38,427 nucleotides of DNA from contig JAITFI010000095.1 in the NCBI GenBank assembly GCA_031281485.1, forward strand, positions 1 to 38,427. Reading direction: 5' to 3'. The notes under the pieces were generated by a model that saw only the letters and a list, made by a program, of their open reading frames with translations, searched no databases and was not told where the DNA came from. Shown one piece after another: positions 15,563-23,564 of the stretch. Positions within the stretch are counted from its first letter, which is position 1. Every line of letters starts with the position of its first letter. A program made the position numbers and the translations under genes. Origin of the DNA: Chitinispirillales bacterium. GTDB lineage: Bacteria > Fibrobacterota > Chitinivibrionia > Chitinivibrionales > Chitinispirillaceae.

Positions 15563-17248
15563 CTACTTGATCGCTATTCGCACCATCTTCCTGACACCGT
15601 CCAAATTGACCCGCGCCAAATACATCCCTTTCGGCAAATCGCCTAGTTTGACTGAATGATTCCCCGATGCGAGGGTTTGCTTCCTTATGACGTTTCCGTT
15701 CAGGGAGACGATAACTACCTCGGCCTCGTTCTTCGCGTTTACGGTCAGCCCGTTCGTGATCACCGTCACTCCGGTTTGATGTTTTTGTTGCGCTACCGAC
15801 GGCGCCGTCGGCGTCGGGCTCGGGTCGTCCGGAATGTCCTGCGACGTGTCGAAGCTCGCCAATTCTTGATCGAAGAATGTAATCCTGTTGCCCCACCACG
15901 TCTTCAACTTGCTGATCTCGTTATTGTACGCCTGCAAATTTCCGAGCACAATCGGCGCCATACCGGAAAAGCCCCCCGCACCTCTTTTGCAGGTGTTGGT
16001 ATTATTGTCATTGCAAGTTTTGTTGCTGCCGAGTTGAAGCTCGAAATTCTTCACTACGGAACCCTGCACGACGGCGGCTATGGAATCGATCATTCTCGGC
16101 ATTGCCTGAAAATCCGGTTTATACCTGATCCAATTCTTTTTTATTTTAGCCTTGAATACGGGATCGTCAAAGAATTTCTTGTAAAACGCGTGCCTCGGCA
16201 TTAAAGGGGTTCTGTATGTCGTATAGTGTTGCGGGAAGGAGTTATACTCAACCCCGCCCGTCAAATCCAAGTCCCAGATAGGCCCCGCCGTAATTTTTTT
16301 GCCGACGTCTTTGTGAAAAAAGTTTGAGGCCGGGAAGCCGCTGTTGTTTGACTTGTTGTTGAAATCAAAATTGTCCAAGAACTGCTCAAGCAGCAGGTAT
16401 TTCGCGACGCTGTTCAAGTCCACTAGATCCCGGTAACCGTTATTCGGGAAACCGGATTTATTGAACATAGTGCTCATGAGGTTATTTACGTCGTTTTTCA
16501 CAAACTTATAGGGGTCTTGACCGTTTGGGCCTTTCGGCAGATCTTCCGGCGATTTTATGAATGTGTGCAACTTGGAACCGGACGGCGAGGTAGGGTAGTC
16601 GGTGGCGAAATCAACCTCGTCCGCAGTGCTCGGGCAGTGGTAATCGAACTCCGCAAGCCATCCTTTTGCAGTGTCTATATTCAGTCTTCCCTTGTTTACG
16701 TGGACTATGTCCGTTATCTGATAAATCCCCTTGTATTGATTGTTCAGATGGAAGTCCACCAGAAACGAGTTGGGGGTACCCGGAATCCCGATTCGTCTGC
16801 CCATTTCGAACCCGACGGCGTTGAGGCAGAAGGTCTGGTCGTACCAATTGGCCAAAAGCGCCCAGCTTTTGTGTTTGTGCCTCGACCCGAACACCGACTT
16901 GGCTTCGTTGAATTTTATTCTGTAAGGCTTCTTGTCCCCCGCCCAAGTGGAATTGCCGCGCCCGCGGATCGAGTCCTTGTAGCCCGCCGTCGCGATAATG
17001 TCGTTATCCGGATTGGCCGGGTCGGTCAGCGTGAGCGTCATGGGGACGTACTTGTGGACGAAAATAAGGTGGTTCTGGCAGTTGACGGCATTTTGCTGAG
17101 ACTGCGAATACATGTTTGCCGCCGGAGAGTTTATGGCGGCGTTGTCCTTCGTGCTGACCTTGAGTTCCGGCAAGGCGGCGAAAGAGTACGCGGCGAAAAT
17201 CAGGAGGACCGCGAAGACTGTAATCATTTTTGATTGGTTGCGATTCAT
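15563..17248 (-). CDS. Exported CotH-family protein kinase 1
   Basis: This 561-residue protein has a signal peptide (VFAVLLIFAAYSFAALPE) and a CotH kinase domain: SIRGRGNSTWAG, KKPYRIKFNE, SWALLANWYDQ, LNAVGFEMGRRIG, YKGIYQITDIV, FLDNFDFNNKS and GPIWDLDLTGG. The conserved Asp residues in DNFDF and WDLD fit the predicted catalytic and metal-binding positions. The last 70 residues (VIVSLNGNVIRKQTL, GDLPKGMYLARVNLDG) form a Por-like C-terminal sorting domain. CotH proteins phosphorylate protein Ser residues on Bacillus spores; the substrate here is unknown. It is the last gene of the minus-strand cluster, and it shares most motifs with CotH2 and CotH3. Confidence 0.85.
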   Translation of the reverse strand: MNRNQSKMITVFAVLLIFAAYSFAALPELKVSTKDNAAINSPAANMYSQSQQNAVNCQNHLIFVHKYVPMTLTLTDPANPDNDIIATAGYKDSIRGRGNSTWAGDKKPYRIKFNEAKSVFGSRHKHKSWALLANWYDQTFCLNAVGFEMGRRIGIPGTPNSFLVDFHLNNQYKGIYQITDIVHVNKGRLNIDTAKGWLAEFDYHCPSTADEVDFATDYPTSPSGSKLHTFIKSPEDLPKGPNGQDPYKFVKNDVNNLMSTMFNKSGFPNNGYRDLVDLNSVAKYLLLEQFLDNFDFNNKSNNSGFPASNFFHKDVGKKITAGPIWDLDLTGGVEYNSFPQHYTTYRTPLMPRHAFYKKFFDDPVFKAKIKKNWIRYKPDFQAMPRMIDSIAAVVQGSVVKNFELQLGSNKTCNDNNTNTCKRGAGGFSGMAPIVLGNLQAYNNEISKLKTWWGNRITFFDQELASFDTSQDIPDDPSPTPTAPSVAQQKHQTGVTVITNGLTVNAKNEAEVVIVSLNGNVIRKQTLASGNHSVKLGDLPKGMYLARVNLDGVRKMVRIAIK

Positions 17249-17282
17249 TTGGACAATTCCTAATAATGTATGTTATTAATGA

Positions 17283-17390
17283 TGTCCGAACTAGTATTTG
17301 CAGGATTAGAAGAAAGATTATGGGATTAAAAGAATTGTGTTGATTTTAATCCTAATAATCCTTTAAATCCTACTAATCCCAGTTCAGACA
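17283..17390. repeat. Complete palindromic AGGATT/AATCCT element (copy between CotH1 and CotH2)
   Basis: The left end TGTCCGAACTAG at 17283-17294 and the right end CAGTTCAGACA at 17380-17390 are imperfect inverted repeats, with AGGATT units on the left and AATCCT units on the right. It ends 10 nt from the CotH2 stop codon. It fills most of the 152-nt gap, so a CotH1-specific promoter would have to overlap it or lie in the last 34 nt. Confidence 0.75.
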
Positions 17391-17400
17391 GTGTTTTATC

Positions 17401-19104
17401 TTACCTAACCGCCACTTTTACCGTCTGTTTAACCCCGTTCGCGTTTACTTTCGCCAAATATATGCCGCGCGGCAGATCGTTCAGGCTGACCGTGTGATTT
17501 CCGGCGGCGAGCGTTTGCTTGCGGATCACGTTTCCGGTCAGGGAGAATACTTTAATTGATACGTTGCTCGATGCTTTGATACGCAGGCCGTTTTTGACTA
17601 CGGACAGGCCGTTTCTGGTCAAAAGGGGGCGCTCGACCGTTGACGTGGGGGATTGGGTTATGTCTTTTGAGACGTCGATGTTCAGTCTGCCGAGCTCTTG
17701 GCTGTAGTAATTTATACGGTTGTTCCACCAAGTCTTCAACTTCCCTATCTCGTCTTTGTACGCTTGTTTGGTTGCGGGAGCGTCCGGCGTCATGCCGCCG
17801 CCACCGCCGCCGCACATGTACGGATTGGTGCAAGGCGTACCGTTTCCCCCGCCGTTTTGGAGCGCGAAGTTCCTCTCGACCGAACCCTCCACGATAGTTG
17901 CTATGGAGTCCATAACCCCGGTCATAGCCCTGAAAATATTCACATTGTTATCCCACGCCTTCTTCCACTTGGCTAAAAATACAGGGTCGTCAAAGAATTT
18001 CAGATAAAACGGATGCTTGGGTTTTATGGAATAATCATAGTACTGATAGTGTTTTGGAAAATTCCTCTGATTGTCCACGCCGGCGGCTAAATCCAAATCC
18101 CAAAGCGGCCCGGCAAAGATCCGCCCATTCTTGTCTTTGTGCATAAAGTTGGACGCCGGCGCCGCTACCGTGCTGCCCTGCACTATAGAAGTGCCTGACG
18201 CCATCGCCTTGTTGTTGAAATCAAAGTTGTCCATGAACATCTGAATCATTACATACTTGGCCATGCTCTCTAAATCTATTAAATCGCGGTACCCGTTTTC
18301 CGGAAAGGACTTGCCGTTCGTCTGCTGATTCGCGAACATAGCCCTTGTAAGCTGGTTTACCTGATTTTTCACGAACTGATAATCGGAGGCGTTAGGTAAA
18401 TCCTCCGGAGATTTTATGTACGTATGCAACTTGGCGTCTTGCGGGTTGTTCGGGTAATCGGTGTTGAAATCGATTTCATCCGAGTTGCTCGGGCAGTGAT
18501 AGTCGAACTCAACAAGCCATCCCTCGCGTTCATCGACATCCACCCGGCCCTTGTTAACTTGGACAAGGTCGGTCATTTGATAGATCCCCTTGTAGGAATC
18601 GTTGATATAAAGGTCAACAAAATAGTATTTCGGGGTGCCGGGAAGCCCGAGACGTCTGCCGAGCTCGAAAGCGACGGCGTTAAGCGCGAAGGACGGGTCG
18701 TACCAATTTGCCAAGAGCGCCCAACTCCTGTGTTTTTTCGACCCGAACATGGACTTATGTTCGTCGAATTTTAACCTGTAAGGCTTTTTGCTGATATTGG
18801 TCGCGGAGGTGGAGTTGCCACGTCCGCGAATGGAGTCTTTGAATGACGATACGGAAAAGTTGTTATCCGGATTGGCGGGGTCGGTCAGGGAAAACGACAT
18901 GGCCGTGTATTTGTGGCTGAAGAGATTGGCGGCCTGACAGTTTCCTGCGCCCATTTGCCGGTTTACCTGAGTCGAAGTTATGGCGGCTCTATTCTGCGTT
19001 GTGACCCTCATCTCCGGCAGCGCCGCGAACGATTGAGCGGCGAGAAACGCCGCAATGGAGAGCGCGCTCAGTCTGAAAGCGTTCTTTAAAGTTGACGTAG
19101 GCAT
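17401..19104 (-). CDS. Exported CotH-family protein kinase 2
   Basis: I start at the ATG at 19104, giving 567 residues with a clean signal peptide (LSALSIAAFLAAQSFAALPE); the 40-residue upstream extension is hydrophobic and runs through the promoter region. CotH motifs are complete: DSIRGRGNSTSAT, KKPYRLKFDEHKS, SWALLANWYDPSF, YKGIYQMTDLVQV, FMDNFDFNNKA, ASNFMHKD, GPLWDLDLAAGV. A glycine-rich segment (CGGGGGGMTP) precedes the C-terminal Por-like domain (IKVFSLTGNVIRKQTLAAGN, LNDLPRGIYLAKVN). It is probably a secreted, surface-bound kinase, closest to CotH1 and CotH3 by tandem duplication. Promoter at 19135-19164. Confidence 0.87.
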   Translation of the reverse strand: MPTSTLKNAFRLSALSIAAFLAAQSFAALPEMRVTTQNRAAITSTQVNRQMGAGNCQAANLFSHKYTAMSFSLTDPANPDNNFSVSSFKDSIRGRGNSTSATNISKKPYRLKFDEHKSMFGSKKHRSWALLANWYDPSFALNAVAFELGRRLGLPGTPKYYFVDLYINDSYKGIYQMTDLVQVNKGRVDVDEREGWLVEFDYHCPSNSDEIDFNTDYPNNPQDAKLHTYIKSPEDLPNASDYQFVKNQVNQLTRAMFANQQTNGKSFPENGYRDLIDLESMAKYVMIQMFMDNFDFNNKAMASGTSIVQGSTVAAPASNFMHKDKNGRIFAGPLWDLDLAAGVDNQRNFPKHYQYYDYSIKPKHPFYLKFFDDPVFLAKWKKAWDNNVNIFRAMTGVMDSIATIVEGSVERNFALQNGGGNGTPCTNPYMCGGGGGGMTPDAPATKQAYKDEIGKLKTWWNNRINYYSQELGRLNIDVSKDITQSPTSTVERPLLTRNGLSVVKNGLRIKASSNVSIKVFSLTGNVIRKQTLAAGNHTVSLNDLPRGIYLAKVNANGVKQTVKVAVR

Positions 19105-19134
19105 TGTAGGACCGCCTTTATTGAATAATGTTAT

Positions 19135-19164
19135 ATTATAGTAATATACATAAATATTACTCAA
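19135..19164 (-). promoter_or_regulatory. CotH2 promoter with an AT-rich inverted repeat in the spacer
   Basis: On the minus strand TTGAGT (complement at 19159-19164) and TATAAT (complement at 19135-19140) are 18 nt apart. The spacer overlaps GTAATAT/ATATTAC inverted arms. The spacer is nearly identical to that of the CotH3 promoter at 21115-21144, so an operator is plausible. Confidence 0.55.
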
Positions 19165-19182
19165 AAAACATAAAAAAAATAC

Positions 19183-19211
19183 AAAAAAAAAGGCGGCCAA
19201 AGAAGGCCGCC
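19183..19211 (-). terminator. Rho-independent terminator after CotH3
   Basis: GGCGGCC at 19192-19198 pairs with GGCCGCC at 19205-19211 around AAAGAA. The run of nine A at 19183-19191 reads as a T-run on the minus strand, directly after the hairpin. It lies 30 nt past the CotH3 stop and just upstream of the CotH2 promoter, separating the two genes. Confidence 0.8.
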
Positions 19212-19240
19212 CGTAAAATTTCACCGATTAATATCACACT

Positions 19241-20935
19241 CTACCTGACGGCCATCTTCACGTTTTGCTTGACCCCGTCTAAATTGACCCGAACCAAGTA
19301 CATGCCCCGCGGCAGGTTGCCCAAGCTGACCGTGTGGCTGCCGGAGGCCAAGGTCTGGCGGCGCACTATGTCGCCGGTCAGCGAGAAGACCTTGATCGAC
19401 GCGGATGAGGTCGCGTTGATCTTCAGGCCGTTTTTGACTACCGACAGGCCCTTTCCGTATTTGGCCTGATTTGACGCTATCGACGTTGAGCCCCCCGGCC
19501 CCGGAGGGGCGCTCTGGATGACGTCTTTGGTGGTGTCGATATTGTAGCTTCTTAGCCTCTGGTCTACCCAATTGAGGCGGTTATTCCACCAAGTCTTCAG
19601 GTTTTGAACCTCGGTGTTGAATTGCTGCGTGGTCAGATTGGCGCTGCCCATCATCTGGTTGTTCGCCCACTTATTGGCGCCCTTACCCTGAACGCTGCCC
19701 TCAACCTGAGACTTTATCTGGTCTATGAGCTGGCTCATGGCCTGAAAATCGTTCTTGTGTTTGAGCCACGTCTTATAGTACTTGGCCTTAAACGCCGGAT
19801 CATCCCAAAGTCTTCTGTAGAACGCGTGGGTGGGCGCTATAGAGTCTTGATAGGTTTGGTAGTGCGCCGGGAAAGAGCTTTGCCCGCCGCCGCCCATGCC
19901 GGGCATGCCCCAACCGCCACCGCCGCCGCCCATAGGCGCCGTTCTCGCCAAGCCTGCGGCCAAGTCGAAGTCCCAAAGCGGGCCGGCCTTAATCCTTGAA
20001 GTTCTGCTGCTGTCTATCCTGTAACAGTAATTCGAGCCGAGCAGGAATCCGGTCTGCGCCTTGCTGTTGAAGTCGAAATTGTCCATAAACAATTGAATCA
20101 ACACGTACTTGGCCCAACTCTCAAGGTCAATCATGTCGCGGTAGCCGTTGGTGGGGAAGCCGCCCTCGGACATTTTATTGACCAAATTGTTGAAGTCGGT
20201 CTTCACAAAGTCGAGCTGCGACGTGTTGTTCGGGTTCTTTGTAAAGGAGGTGTCGTCCAACTGCGGCCATTTTATGAATGTGCCCATGTCGTACTTAGCT
20301 GACTTAAACCACTGGTTGCGTTCGTCGTTGGCCGGATCATGGTAATCCATCTCCACGAGCCACCCGCGGTGCTTTTCCTTCAAATCAACCCGCCCTTTGT
20401 GGGACTGAACTTGCTCCGTAAGTTGGTAAAGACCCTTATATTGGTTGTTTATGTACACGTCCACGAACCAATACTTGTTGGTAAACTCAACGCCCAAGCG
20501 CTTTCCCAGTTCAAAGGCAATCGCGTTCAACGCAAACGTCCCGTCGTAATAATTGGCGAGCAGCACCCAGCTCTTCGCCGCCGTGTCGCCGAAAAGCTTG
20601 ATCTTCTCGCCGAACTTTATCCGGTACGGCTTCTTGTCCAGCCCCGCCGTTGAGTTTCCGCGCACCCTGATGGAGTCGGGCTTTGAGGAACGGGTAACGT
20701 CATTATTTCCGTTGTTCGGATCGGTAAGCTTAAATTCCGATATCTTAACATACTTGTACGAGGTCGTGCCGCCCCACATACCGCCGCCGCCTGAGCCTTG
20801 GTCAGGATTCGCGTTATTCGCCGTGGTAATCCTTATCTCCGGCAACGCCGCGAACGACTGCGCGGCCAAAGCCAAGACCGCCGCCGCCATCATCGCCAGC
20901 CTTAACGGGTTCTTTTTGACTGTCGTCGACATCAT
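19241..20935 (-). CDS. Exported CotH-family protein kinase 3
   Basis: This 564-residue protein has a signal peptide (LAMMAAAVLALAAQSFAALPE) and a CotH domain: SIRVRGNSTAG, KKPYRIKFGEKI, SWVLLANYYDGTF, YKGLYQLTEQVQ, GWLVEMDYH, FMDNFDFNSKA, GPLWDFDLAAGL. Glycine-rich loops are inserted near residue 30 and near residue 325 (GGGGGGWGMPGMGGGG). The C-terminus is the shared Por-like domain (FSLTGDIVRRQTL, GNLPRGMYLVRVNLDG). Two adjacent ATG codons exist; the second, at 20932, is better spaced from GGGAGG, so the true start may be one codon shorter. Promoter candidate at 21115-21144; terminator at 19183-19211. Confidence 0.87.
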   Translation of the reverse strand: MMSTTVKKNPLRLAMMAAAVLALAAQSFAALPEIRITTANNANPDQGSGGGGMWGGTTSYKYVKISEFKLTDPNNGNNDVTRSSKPDSIRVRGNSTAGLDKKPYRIKFGEKIKLFGDTAAKSWVLLANYYDGTFALNAIAFELGKRLGVEFTNKYWFVDVYINNQYKGLYQLTEQVQSHKGRVDLKEKHRGWLVEMDYHDPANDERNQWFKSAKYDMGTFIKWPQLDDTSFTKNPNNTSQLDFVKTDFNNLVNKMSEGGFPTNGYRDMIDLESWAKYVLIQLFMDNFDFNSKAQTGFLLGSNYCYRIDSSRTSRIKAGPLWDFDLAAGLARTAPMGGGGGGWGMPGMGGGGQSSFPAHYQTYQDSIAPTHAFYRRLWDDPAFKAKYYKTWLKHKNDFQAMSQLIDQIKSQVEGSVQGKGANKWANNQMMGSANLTTQQFNTEVQNLKTWWNNRLNWVDQRLRSYNIDTTKDVIQSAPPGPGGSTSIASNQAKYGKGLSVVKNGLKINATSSASIKVFSLTGDIVRRQTLASGSHTVSLGNLPRGMYLVRVNLDGVKQNVKMAVR

Positions 20936-21114
20936 AGACCTCCCTTTATTAATTGTTATTGAAATATTTACCGGTGTTACGCCCTGCCCGCCCGTATTCT
21001 ATAATAATATAATAATAAATACCGCCGCATACCGTTAAATAATACGGATTACCTACGTAGAGAATATCGGCATTTATTTAATATAATTATGAAATAGCGG
21101 CTTAATGTACGTGT

Positions 21115-21144
21115 ATTATAATAATATACATAAATATTACAGAA
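21115..21144 (-). promoter_or_regulatory. CotH3 promoter sharing the CotH2 spacer
   Basis: TTCTGT (complement at 21139-21144) and TATAAT (complement at 21115-21120) are 18 nt apart on the minus strand. The intervening bases match the CotH2 promoter spacer almost exactly. It leaves a leader of about 170 nt before the CotH3 start. Confidence 0.45.
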
Positions 21145-21148
21145 GAAA

Positions 21149-21174
21149 CACAAAAAAAACACATTTTTTTTGTG
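21149..21174 (-). terminator. AT-rich hairpin after the porin-like gene
   Basis: CACAAAAAAA and TTTTTTTGTG are complementary around ACACAT, 14 nt beyond the stop codon of the porin-like gene. The low GC makes it a weak intrinsic terminator at best. Confidence 0.35.
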
Positions 21175-21187
21175 AGGCGGTTGACAG

Positions 21188-22654
21188 TTAAAAGATCACA
21201 ACGGCTTCGCTGTCGAACCTATACCTTTTGACCGTGTTCTTCTTGTTTTCCCTCCTGATGATCGTCCCGAAGTTGTTTCTGAACTGGAAAACGGAGTTTT
21301 TGGCGAATCCGAGGGTTACGCCGGCTTTGATCTGCGTCTCCGTGTAGCCGCTGTCGAGGTCGGCGGTGTAGGTCGCGGCTTCGACGGCCGGTGTTACGCG
21401 GCGCAGGGTTTTGGTGTTGAGGTCTATGGGGAACTGTTCTTGGAGGCGGATGCCGAACAGGGTGGCCGTTCTGTTTTTGGTCAGCAGCATATCCGGGTTG
21501 GTGCCGACCGTCACCTCCGCCTCGCTCACGAATATCGCCGCGTCGTACTTAAACGACAGGGAGGCGGCGTAGGTCGTAAGCGTGGTCGGCAACCGTTTCG
21601 GGTTCTCGGATTCCAAAACCAGAGTGTCTTTTGCGGAGTAGTGCCTGATTATCCCGGCCAGCAGAAGCTCCATGTTTTTGGCCGGGCGGTAGTGGGCGGA
21701 GTAGTTTTGCAGGTAGGCTAAGGAGTCGGTCACCGACCACGAGAAGGAGCCGGTCAGGCGCAGCGCGTCGTTCAGAAGGTCGTGGCGGTATGCCGCCGTC
21801 AGGTCGTGGTCTAAGAAGCCCAATGTTTCGAGGCCGTCGCTTATTATGGAGCGTTTGAGGAAGCAGCGTTCGTCCAACCCCGCCCGTTCCTCGAGTCCGA
21901 AGGCCTTCTTCATTATACCGACGCGGACGGCGCCGTTGTCGACGATGTTGTATTGGGCGTAGAGTTTGTCTACGGCCACGAAGGGGCCCAGCGGCAGGCC
22001 TTTGATCAGTTCAAGGTCGACGTCGGCGAGGGCCGCGGTGCCCTCCATGGGGTCGATGATGTTGACGAATTTCCTGACGCCGAGAGAGTCGGCGACCATT
22101 GCCCGGCCGTTTATGTTGTACTCGATGCCGATCTCCGCCCTGACCTTCTTGACCGGTTGGGCGGATAGTTCCAGTTCGCCCTTTGCCACGCGCTTGCTCT
22201 CCGTAGCGTTGCCCTCCTTGCGGTTGACCTTACGGTTGAAGTCGACGCCCGCGGCGACGAGGCCGTTGTACTTCATAGTTGTGCCGACAGGTTCAGCCGC
22301 CGCCGTTTTATCAGATTTTCCGGATTTAGGCTTGGACTTCCCCGATTTGGGTGATTTCGGAGCCTTTGGCGGGTCATTATCGGCGGCTTCGCTCAAAACG
22401 GCCTCATCGCCGGCGGCGACCTCGGCCTTTTTTTCTGATTTATGCGATTTTCCTGATTTTCCGGACTTTCCCGATTTACCCGATTTTGGCGGATTATCGG
22501 CCTCATCAACATTATCTATTGTATTAACGTCATCTACAATATTAACGTCATCAATGTCGGGTACATTTTCGATATCATCTTGAGCAAAAACGACCCCGAC
22601 GGCGCCGAAGGCGCAAATCGTTATCAGGGTCGTTAGTACTTGCCGAGATTTCAT
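21188..22654 (-). CDS. Porin-like outer-membrane protein with acidic and Lys/Ser/Gly-rich linker
   Basis: This 488-residue protein has a signal peptide (ITICAFGAVGVVFAQ) followed by an acidic stretch (DIENVPDIDDVNIVDDVN), then GKSGKS-type repeats and a second PKSGKS-rich stretch up to about residue 122. The rest looks like a phosphate-selective porin O/P-type beta-barrel (VRAEIGIEYNINGRA, VAVDKLYAQYNIVDNGAVR, GIMKKAFGLEERAG, SIISDGLE), ending in a strand with C-terminal Phe (FDSEAVVIF), the usual signal for outer-membrane insertion. It likely forms an outer-membrane channel. The linker chemistry is like acidic-Ser-Lys tracts that can bind polyphosphate, which matters because a polyphosphate polymerase gene is two genes upstream; that link is inference. 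Confidence 0.72.
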   Translation of the reverse strand: MKSRQVLTTLITICAFGAVGVVFAQDDIENVPDIDDVNIVDDVNTIDNVDEADNPPKSGKSGKSGKSGKSHKSEKKAEVAAGDEAVLSEAADNDPPKAPKSPKSGKSKPKSGKSDKTAAAEPVGTTMKYNGLVAAGVDFNRKVNRKEGNATESKRVAKGELELSAQPVKKVRAEIGIEYNINGRAMVADSLGVRKFVNIIDPMEGTAALADVDLELIKGLPLGPFVAVDKLYAQYNIVDNGAVRVGIMKKAFGLEERAGLDERCFLKRSIISDGLETLGFLDHDLTAAYRHDLLNDALRLTGSFSWSVTDSLAYLQNYSAHYRPAKNMELLLAGIIRHYSAKDTLVLESENPKRLPTTLTTYAASLSFKYDAAIFVSEAEVTVGTNPDMLLTKNRTATLFGIRLQEQFPIDLNTKTLRRVTPAVEAATYTADLDSGYTETQIKAGVTLGFAKNSVFQFRNNFGTIIRRENKKNTVKRYRFDSEAVVIF

Positions 22655-22730
22655 TAAAATCCTAATCCGGACATTCTTTAATCCGTTATTTTTTTAATCC
22701 TATAATCCTTATAATCCTAATAATCCTAGT
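22655..22730. repeat. AATCCT repeat filling the gap between DUF4956 and porin-like genes
   Basis: The 76-nt gap consists almost entirely of AATCCT units, with TCCGGACATT inside and a degenerate AATCCTAGTCTAG terminus whose last bases form the DUF4956 stop codon. The repeat begins directly at the porin gene start codon, so the leader and ribosome binding site of that gene lie within the repeat. Confidence 0.7.
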
Positions 22731-23564
22731 CTAGCTTCTTCTGTAGACCAGCTTCACTTCCGCGCTGTCCGTCAGATAATTCATCTTCGTTACCACGACT
22801 TTGATCACGTCGTACCCGAACCTGTTCTTTATGTCCTCGAACAGCTCCTTCTTCTTGTCTTTGGCCAGCAACCCGGTGTTATCGTAGACTAAAAGCAATT
22901 GGTCTGTCTTCCCCATGAACCGGCTGTCGCAGATCGCTATGCTCGCGCAGAGCACGACGTCGGCAAGGAACACGGCCAAGAGCATCAGACCGTCCGTCGC
23001 CATAGAGTTTATCACACCCATTATTATGGAGGCGAACAGGAAGGTCATCTCGCGGATGTTTATCTGTTCCGTGCGGTATCGCAGGATGGACAGGATGGCG
23101 AAGAGTCCGAAGGCGAAGCCGGTTTTCACTTTGACGTAGGCCAAAAGCGACGTTACCATGAAGATCAGGATATTGGAGATAAAGAAGCAGAAAGCGTACT
23201 CCTTTATCCGGTGCTCCTTCGCGAAGATCATGCAGATCAGGATGTAGGCGAACACTACGTTCATCACGAAGCGTATGGCGATCTTGTCCACGAACGTCCA
23301 GTCGCTCTCGCCGAGCAGCTCGTCCATAAGCACGCTGGTTTTTTTGCCGGATTTGCCTTTGCCGGGTTTGTCGGGGTTAACGGCGTTGCCGCCGCTCACA
23401 ATCTGGGGGCCGAAAGGCGTCATAATGGTATCCGCCTTGGCGTCGGGCGCGCTGAGCGCGTCCTCAATGTCTTGGGCGGAAACTGCCGCCGCGATGCCGA
23501 AAACGCATACAAGCGCCAAAACCGCCAAAGCCGACCCGGAAACCGTCTTCCAAAAGTTGTTCAC
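22731..23564 (-). CDS. DUF4956 membrane protein
   Basis: This 277-residue protein has an N-terminal hydrophobic signal-like helix (ALAVLALVCVFGIAAAVSA), a Lys/Gly/Ser-rich linker (KPGKGKSGKKTS) and a DUF4956 domain with about four transmembrane segments (for example RFVMNVVFAYILICMIF and CFFISNILIFMVTSLLAYV) and the conserved FGLFAILSILRYRTEQI. The C-terminal soluble region (GYDVIKVVVTKMNYLTDSAEVKLVYRRS) has a ferredoxin-like beta-alpha-beta look. DUF4956 genes are commonly found next to VTC-type polyphosphate polymerase genes, as here, where the start overlaps the VTC stop by 4 nt (ATGA). It may be the membrane partner of that polymerase; its biochemistry is unknown. Confidence 0.85.
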   Translation of the reverse strand: MNNFWKTVSGSALAVLALVCVFGIAAAVSAQDIEDALSAPDAKADTIMTPFGPQIVSGGNAVNPDKPGKGKSGKKTSVLMDELLGESDWTFVDKIAIRFVMNVVFAYILICMIFAKEHRIKEYAFCFFISNILIFMVTSLLAYVKVKTGFAFGLFAILSILRYRTEQINIREMTFLFASIIMGVINSMATDGLMLLAVFLADVVLCASIAICDSRFMGKTDQLLLVYDNTGLLAKDKKKELFEDIKNRFGYDVIKVVVTKMNYLTDSAEVKLVYRRS

